Assembly (NCBI GenBank): GCA_964490765.1
Contig: CAZBDV010000050.1
Location: 1 to 10,780 of the forward strand
Direction of reading: 5' to 3'
DNA: 10,780 nt
Source of the DNA: CAZBDV01 sp964490765
Lineage (GTDB): Bacteria > Cloacimonadota > Cloacimonadia > Cloacimonadales > JAJBBL01
In this document: one piece after another, positions 6,110 to 10,780 of the stretch
Layout: every line of letters starts with the position of its first letter
Numbering within the stretch: position 1 is the first letter of the stretch
Program-made: the position numbers and the translations under genes
The notes under the pieces: generated by a model
Databases searched by the model: none
The model's input: the letters and a program-made list of their open reading frames with translations, nothing else
Told to the model about the DNA's origin: nothing

Positions 6110-8326
6110 ATGGGAAAAGGATTAGTCATAGTTGAGTCACCTACCAAAGCACGAACACTGAGCAAATTCCTGGGGAAGGATTTTACTATTAAAGCCTCCA
6201 TGGGACATATCAGAGATTTACCAAAGAAAAACCTCGGCATAAAAATTGAAGACGGGTTCAAACCGATATATCAGATCGACCGGTCCAAACAGAAGGTTAT
6301 CAAGGACCTGAAAGAATCTGCCAGCAAGAGTGATGCGATATACCTGGCATCAGACCATGACCGGGAAGGGGAGGCTATTGCCTGGCATCTGGTTTATGTT
6401 CTGCGGGATGTCGCCTCTGATAAAGAGATCTACCGGATTACCTTTAACGAGATAACCCGTAATGCTGTTATAAGAGCCATTGAAAATCCGGGTGACATTG
6501 ATCAGAATAAGGTTGATGCCCAACAGGCAAGAAGGTTGTTGGACAGGCTGGTTGGTTACAAGATCAGCCCCCTGCTCTGGAAGGTGATCACTACCCGGCT
6601 CAGTGCAGGGAGAGTACAGTCTGTTGCCTTACGCCTGATATGTGAAAGAGAAGAGGAAGTCTTATCGTTTAAAGAGAGAGAGTACTGGACCATCGAAGCC
6701 GATTTTTTCAAGGAGCAACTGGTCCCCTTTCACTCTATATTGCAGAAGTGGCAGGGGAAAAAGGTAGAACTGGCGAAAGAATCGGATACTCACGCCATTA
6801 TTAACGCTCTGAAGAGTACCGAATACAGAATCGTCGATAAAACCTCTTCCTCCCGCAAGGTTCACCCTCTGCCACCCTATATTACAAGTACGCTTCAACA
6901 GGATGCCTCCCGAATTTTCAACTTCTCCTCCAAAAGGACAATGTCTATTGCCCAGCAACTATATGAAGGGGTAGATATCAAGGGTGAATCTATTGCCCTT
7001 ATTTCTTACATGCGTACAGACTCACTGAGACTGTCACAGGAATCTATCCATTCAACACGCAATTTGATCGAGAAGAGATTGGGCAGCGATAAGCTCAATC
7101 CCTCTGTCAAAGTTTTCAAAAATAAGAGTACAGCGCAGGATGCCCATGAAGCGATCAGGCCGACAGATATCACCAGAACCCCTGAATCATTGAAAGATTA
7201 TCTCAAACCGGAACAGCTGAAGCTCTATACACTGATATGGGAGAGAACTGTAGCGACACAGATGATACCGGTCGAGATAGACACAGTAACGCTCTCCATC
7301 GAAGCGGGGGATGGGTTGTTTAAAACAGCAGGAAGCGTAATCAGAAACCAGGGCTTCCTGGAAGTTTATAAACATCTCAATCTCAAATTGGGCGAGAAGA
7401 TCGCCCCCGGATATGGAAAGGGTGATCTCCTGGATGCAAAGACGATAGAGGGGATTCAGCATTTCACCAAACCTCCTGCCAGATATACCGAAGCTGCTCT
7501 GATCAAGGAACTCGAATCGAAAGGCATTGGCCGGCCTTCAACTTACTCATCGATTACAAGTACGATTCTCGACCGTAAGTATGTCAGCTTACAGGATAAG
7601 AAGTTCTACCCCACAGATCTTGGGATGACGGTTAACAGGTTTTTGATCAGTAATTTTGATAGCCTGTTTAATGTCAAATTCACCAAGACGCTGGAAGACG
7701 GCCTCGACCATATAGCTGAAGGTGAAATGAACTGGCAGTCTTTACTGGAGACGTATTATAAAAAAATCGAAGAGCTGATAGGCAAGACAGATGTCAGTAA
7801 ATCGAAGAAAGATTTACAGGAGGAGACAGAAATCCTCTGTGATAAATGTGGCAGTCCAATGATAGTCAAATGGGGTCCTAAAGGGCAGTTTCTGGCCTGT
7901 TCCGCCTTTCCCGGATGCCGCAATATCAAGAATTTCCAGAGGAATGATAAAGGTGAAATAGAGGTGGAAAAGCCGCTAGAGACTGATGAGAAATGCCCGG
8001 AAGATGGGGCACCCCTGGTAGTTAAACAGGGAAGATACGGAAAATTTCTCGGCTGTAGTAATTATCCCAGGTGTAAGTTTACAAAAAAACTCACTCTCGG
8101 TATTAAATGTCCCGAGTGCGGTAAGGGAGAGATCACCGAGAATGTCAGTCAGAAGGGTAAGACATATTACAGCTGTTCAAATTACCCTGAGTGTAAATAC
8201 CGTTCCTATAATAAACCGGTTCCTTCCAGATGTCCCTCTTGCGGTAATGAATTCGTAGAAGAGGTCTCCCGTCCCGGATCTGAAAAGAAGCTCAGGTGCC
8301 CGAAGTGTAAGAAAGAAATGAGCTGA
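6110..8326 (+). CDS. topA: DNA topoisomerase I (type IA), four C-terminal zinc-ribbon modules
   Basis: Relaxes negatively supercoiled DNA by passing one strand through a transient break in the other. In the 738-residue product the Toprim domain opens the protein, with VIVESPTKA (E9) and the metal-binding D82-H-D84-R-E86. The catalytic tyrosine is Y300 in ISYMRTDS. The AQDAHEAIRPT and ESKGIGRPSTY motifs of the core follow. Four cysteine modules end the protein: C577/C580/C597/C603; C629/C649/C655, where D632 replaces the expected second cysteine; C667/C670/C689/C695; and a shorter C708/C711/C730/C733. AGGG (6100-6103) lies 6 bases before the ATG. The gene is 20 bases after the smg-like gene and 2 bases before the permease gene, so the three are probably co-transcribed. 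All catalytic residues that I can place are present. Type IA topoisomerases normally adjust expression to supercoiling; no such element is evident here. Confidence 0.98.
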   Translation: MGKGLVIVESPTKARTLSKFLGKDFTIKASMGHIRDLPKKNLGIKIEDGFKPIYQIDRSKQKVIKDLKESASKSDAIYLASDHDREGEAIAWHLVYVLRDVASDKEIYRITFNEITRNAVIRAIENPGDIDQNKVDAQQARRLLDRLVGYKISPLLWKVITTRLSAGRVQSVALRLICEREEEVLSFKEREYWTIEADFFKEQLVPFHSILQKWQGKKVELAKESDTHAIINALKSTEYRIVDKTSSSRKVHPLPPYITSTLQQDASRIFNFSSKRTMSIAQQLYEGVDIKGESIALISYMRTDSLRLSQESIHSTRNLIEKRLGSDKLNPSVKVFKNKSTAQDAHEAIRPTDITRTPESLKDYLKPEQLKLYTLIWERTVATQMIPVEIDTVTLSIEAGDGLFKTAGSVIRNQGFLEVYKHLNLKLGEKIAPGYGKGDLLDAKTIEGIQHFTKPPARYTEAALIKELESKGIGRPSTYSSITSTILDRKYVSLQDKKFYPTDLGMTVNRFLISNFDSLFNVKFTKTLEDGLDHIAEGEMNWQSLLETYYKKIEELIGKTDVSKSKKDLQEETEILCDKCGSPMIVKWGPKGQFLACSAFPGCRNIKNFQRNDKGEIEVEKPLETDEKCPEDGAPLVVKQGRYGKFLGCSNYPRCKFTKKLTLGIKCPECGKGEITENVSQKGKTYYSCSNYPECKYRSYNKPVPSRCPSCGNEFVEEVSRPGSEKKLRCPKCKKEMS

Positions 8327-8328
8327 TT

Positions 8329-9609
8329 ATGTATCTGATTGATTCCTTCAGAAGCAGTATTCTGAATATCTTTACTCATAAGTTTCGTTCAGTCCTTACA
8401 ATGCTGGCAATAATTATAGGTATCTTTGCCGTGGTAATAATGTTCTCTTCGGTCTATGGAATCAAGCAACTCTTGAAGCAGAATATGGAGAATCTCGGAT
8501 GGAATAACTCCATTATCGTCTATCCTTCTGACGGGCATCAAACCAATGTCAGCCGCAGAGTCGGAGCAATGGGTAGAAGGTTTATGTACATGCGTCGAAG
8601 TGTCAGGCCGCTCAATGTTGATGATTACCAGACTGTCAGAGCAAATGTAGAGCACAAAGATATCTATCCAATGATAGATACCTGGTCACGGATATTTTTC
8701 CCCTATAAACAGGAAAATATCAGGCTTCGGGCAACGAGTAACAACTATTTTGTGAATAAAACATATCCGCTGAAGCAGGGCCGTTATTTTAATTATTATG
8801 AAGAGAAAGTGGCAGCAAAGGTAGCAGTAATAGGATATCACGTAGCGCAAAAATACTTTCCGGAGACCGATCCTGTTGGCGAAACTATCACTATTGGCAG
8901 CAATCGATTCAGAATTATTGGTGTCCTTTCAGAAGATGTCCTTAATAGGGTTGGAGGTATGAATTTCAATGAGTGGGAACGGAGACAGGACCTCTCTGCC
9001 GTTTACATACCCATTAGTACAGGTGCCAGGTATCTGAAACAGGATAATGCCATCGATTATATATATATTCAGAGTCACGATGAAGCCACCTTCCCCGATA
9101 TGAAAAACAGAACGAGACAGATTCTTCTGACTAATCATAATATGGGACATAATTTCAGCTTCCAGGATGTTGGATCATTGGTTGTTACTATCTCTAATGA
9201 GTTAGAGGACTTCATCGAGAAGTGGAATATCACCCTTACCGCAATAGCTTCTATCTCGTTGATTGTCGGAGGACTTGGCCTGTTCAGTACGATGCTGATT
9301 TCCATCAGTGAAAGGATGCTGGAGATCGGTATCCGTAAAAGTGTCGGTGCTACCTCCAGGGATATATTTCTTCACTTTATAATCGAATCGATGATCATCT
9401 CAATGATCAGTGCTGCAGTCGGTATCGGATTTGCCGTACTGCTTCTTCAAATAGTCTCAATGGCAATCGGATTTACCTTCCCAATCGTTGTAGAAGGCAT
9501 TCTCCTTGGTATTGGCTTTGCAATAGTTATCGGCTTCCTGTCAGGTTTCTATCCCGCTTATAAAGCCTCCGAAACCAATCCAATCGAGGCAATATACTAT
9601 AACGAATAA
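8329..9609 (+). CDS. ABC transporter permease of the MacB/FtsX type
   Basis: 426-residue membrane subunit of a MacB-like (type VII) ABC system. A short cytoplasmic helix with HKFRSVLTML leads into membrane segment 1 (about 20-44). A periplasmic MacB_PCD-type domain follows (about 45-298). FtsX-type segments 2-4 are at about 302-325, 351-380 and 386-405, with the ATPase-coupling loop E332-I-G-I-R-K-S-V-G-A after segment 2 and the typical ending G-x-Y-P-A-x-x-A (406-413) and NPIEA. Such permeases pair with a LolD/MacB-like ATPase and work in efflux, lipoprotein transfer or mechanotransmission. No ATPase gene is seen within the window. The periplasmic part has an unusual arginine/methionine-rich patch near residues 76-93. 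The ATG lies 2 bases after the topA stop without a clear ribosome binding site of its own, so translation is probably coupled to topA. The substrate cannot be inferred. Confidence 0.9.
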   Translation: MYLIDSFRSSILNIFTHKFRSVLTMLAIIIGIFAVVIMFSSVYGIKQLLKQNMENLGWNNSIIVYPSDGHQTNVSRRVGAMGRRFMYMRRSVRPLNVDDYQTVRANVEHKDIYPMIDTWSRIFFPYKQENIRLRATSNNYFVNKTYPLKQGRYFNYYEEKVAAKVAVIGYHVAQKYFPETDPVGETITIGSNRFRIIGVLSEDVLNRVGGMNFNEWERRQDLSAVYIPISTGARYLKQDNAIDYIYIQSHDEATFPDMKNRTRQILLTNHNMGHNFSFQDVGSLVVTISNELEDFIEKWNITLTAIASISLIVGGLGLFSTMLISISERMLEIGIRKSVGATSRDIFLHFIIESMIISMISAAVGIGFAVLLLQIVSMAIGFTFPIVVEGILLGIGFAIVIGFLSGFYPAYKASETNPIEAIYYNE

Positions 9610-9851
9610 AAACAGAGGTTACACCTGCTGAGTTATAAGTTACCGGGCCTGGTGTCCAATCCGGATTATATAGCCATAATCACTAACTTCATAGGGACTG
9701 TAAAACTCTCTCAAGAGCTCTTCTGTATTAACCGGCCACACTAACAGACTGTAGTTATAAATACTGACTTCTCATTATCAGAACAGGATTTACTGAATAG
9801 CATCCAGAAATGATTAATATAAGTAGCAGTAGAAAAAGCAACAAAAAAATC

Positions 9852-9880
9852 TTGACAGGGAGAGTTTGATTATATATTCG
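9852..9880 (+). promoter_or_regulatory. candidate promoter, -35 TTGACA
   Basis: A perfect TTGACA (9852-9857) precedes an AT-rich stretch offering TATATT (9873-9878, spacer 15) or TATTCG (9875-9880, spacer 17). A TATAAT at 9925-9930 has only a weak -35 (TTTATA, 9902-9907) and lies in a hairpin loop. If used, this promoter would produce a leader of nearly 380 bases before the adhesin-domain gene, or a separate small RNA. Confidence 0.4.
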
Positions 9881-10060
9881 TAACCTGTGTGAGTTGATAA
9901 ATTTATATTAATACTGCTGCGGGCTATAATCGTAGTAGTTTGCTGCTGTGAATGTGAGATTAAATTGGTGGTTCATTTCATAAGCAGGTTATTTACGACG
10001 GGGAAGGGACATAATAACAACGAGGTTCTTTGGTGGAAGAAGTTTCGTTTATCTTAGTTT
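9881..10060 (+). ncRNA. structured leader or small RNA candidate
   Basis: Three pairings can be drawn by eye. TAACCTG (9881-9887) pairs with CAGGTTA (9985-9991). Inside it, ACTGCTGCG (9913-9921) pairs over nine positions with CGTAGTAGT (9931-9939). Further on, 10019-10030 pairs with 10037-10049 (about twelve pairs, two G-U, one bulge, loop TGGTGG). The last stem is followed by a T-rich tract (TTTATCTTAGTTTTATTT, 10048-10065), like a weak terminator. Together with the promoter at 9852 this would fit an RNA of about 170 bases. It could equally be the 5' leader of the gene at 10263. No known RNA family is recognised. Confidence 0.25.
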
Positions 10061-10138
10061 TATTTGTAGGTTTGGATATGGTTTGTAATCATTTTTATTG
10101 TAAGTATTCTGTTCTTCATTATGTAATGTCCAGTCATT

Positions 10139-10157
10139 CTATCGGACTAACCGGTAG
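10139..10157 (+). other. small hairpin in the leader of the adhesin-domain gene
   Basis: CTATCGG (10139-10145) pairs with CCGGTAG (10151-10157) around ACTAA, with one G-U pair. It lies about 105 bases upstream of the ATG at 10263. No T tract follows, so it is not a terminator. Its role is unknown and it may be incidental. Confidence 0.2.
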
Positions 10158-10262
10158 TTGGATACCCTTTCATTTCGAGAATCAGACCGATACCCTGCTC
10201 TGGGATCACTATATCTGTTAAAATCACAGAAGATTTGAAATATCGGAATAAGGAGAGAAATT

Positions 10263-10780
10263 ATGAAACGAAACTTATTTTTATTACTATGCCTGACTAT
10301 ATTGTCAGGATTGTTTGTTACTACGTTATCTGCACAGTTTTATCTGGATGAAGGATTCGAAGGTGGTGTGATTCCCGATAACTGGACAGTGCTAAATGAG
10401 GATGGTGGTTCTTATCAGTGGGAAGCATCGACTATTAATCCGCGCACTGGCAGTTACGCTGCCCGGGTAAGGTATGAAACCTCCACCCTCGATAACGACG
10501 ACTGGTTAATTACTCCACCCTTACTTGTGACGGAAACAACGGATCAGATAAGCTTCTGGCTCAGGACTTACAGTGCTTCATATTCTGATCCCTGGGAAGT
10601 TCGTTTATCTACGACCGATACCAGTCCATCATCGTTTACGATTCTTCTGGAATCGGGAGATGGGTATCAGGCTGATTATGTCCAGAAAAGCTATCCTTTA
10701 GGGGATTATGTGGGTCAGGTTGTATATCTTGCAGTAAGATACATTGGTTCCTATGACTGGTATCTTTATGTAGATGACTT
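10263..10780 (+). CDS. secreted protein with choice-of-anchor J (cleaved adhesin) type domain, cut by right window edge
   Basis: The visible 172 codons encode a signal peptide and a beta-sandwich domain. MKRNLFLLL, a hydrophobic core and L-S-A24 before Q25 form a good signal peptidase I site. The mature part begins at once with the hallmark pattern of choice-of-anchor J or cleaved-adhesin domains: DEGFEGG-IP-NW, an SYQWEAS strand, RTGSYAARV, DDWLITPPL, ISFWLRT, VRLSTTD, GQVVYLAVRY and finally WYLYVDD at the edge. In this family the domain usually occurs in large cell-surface or secreted proteins of FCB bacteria, often with further repeats and a C-terminal sorting signal; none of that is visible here. 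AGGAG (10251-10255) sits 7 bases before the ATG, which fixes the start. The gene has its own long upstream region and is probably transcribed separately from the topA group. Peptide, glycan or adhesive function cannot be told from this part. Confidence 0.88.
   Translation, partial: MKRNLFLLLCLTILSGLFVTTLSAQFYLDEGFEGGVIPDNWTVLNEDGGSYQWEASTINPRTGSYAARVRYETSTLDNDDWLITPPLLVTETTDQISFWLRTYSASYSDPWEVRLSTTDTSPSSFTILLESGDGYQADYVQKSYPLGDYVGQVVYLAVRYIGSYDWYLYVDD

Larger units (their letters stand above)
9610..10262. other. 653-base region without a convincing gene
   Basis: No protein-coding gene is supported. The longest plus-strand frame (10030-10221) would need a TTG start inside a hairpin, and its product resembles nothing I know. 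The first 240 bases hold only short repeats: GATTAT/ATAATC around 6 bases (9664-9681) and the 10-base palindrome AAGAGCTCTT (9713-9722). No clear rho-independent terminator follows the permease gene. The second part carries a promoter-like site and several hairpins, listed separately. No tRNA, rRNA or known riboswitch core could be recognised. Confidence 0.6.

Noticed and set aside
9618..9660. ACACC/GGTGT inverted repeat after the permease gene as a terminator
   Set aside because: Only 5 base pairs with a loop of about 25 bases and no T tract; too weak to call.
10030..10221. 63-codon open frame on the plus strand
   Set aside because: It needs a TTG start lying in a hairpin, has only a weak GAGG 4 bases upstream, and the product has no recognisable pattern; its composition looks like translated non-coding DNA.
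1..10780. Mobile elements, CRISPR arrays, tRNA or rRNA genes, and defence genes
   Set aside because: No regularly spaced repeats, transposase motifs, terminal inverted repeats or tRNA-like T-loop signatures were found by eye on either strand.

Overview
The window looks like ordinary chromosomal housekeeping DNA from a moderately AT-rich Gram-negative bacterium, most likely of the FCB superphylum (Cloacimonadota, Marinimicrobia, Bacteroidota and relatives). Three things point there: a 1049-residue SecA with the long insertions remembered from FCB SecA proteins, a MacB-type permease with a large periplasmic domain, and a secreted protein that begins with a choice-of-anchor J (cleaved adhesin) type beta-sandwich. 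Phylum-level placement is an inference; no rRNA gene is present.

Left part, minus strand (1-1492): a nitroreductase-like flavoprotein gene is followed after 43 bases by a cardiolipin synthase gene whose 3' half lies beyond the left edge. They are probably co-transcribed from a promoter near 1525-1554. Divergently, on the plus strand, a 123-residue membrane protein of unknown function (1728-2099) carries one GxxxG motif in each of four hydrophobic stretches.

Centre, plus strand: after a 339-base gap with a strong hairpin, secA (2439-5588) is followed by a small Smg/DUF494-like gene (5700-6089), topA (6110-8326) and a MacB/FtsX-type ABC permease (8329-9609). The smg-topA pair echoes the neighbourhood known from proteobacteria. 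The permease starts 2 bases after the topA stop and is probably translationally coupled to it, but no ABC ATPase gene is visible.

Right part: a 653-base stretch without a convincing gene (9610-10262) contains a good -35 element and several hairpins. It leads to a secreted adhesin-domain protein that runs off the right edge.

Functionally the window combines protein export (SecA), DNA topology (TopA, Smg), envelope lipid synthesis (cardiolipin synthase), envelope transport (permease) and a surface or secreted protein. I see no mobile element, CRISPR array, tRNA, rRNA or defence system, and no clear undescribed multi-gene system. The items most worth a second look are the structured 9850-10060 region, the GxxxG-repeat membrane protein and the secA leader.
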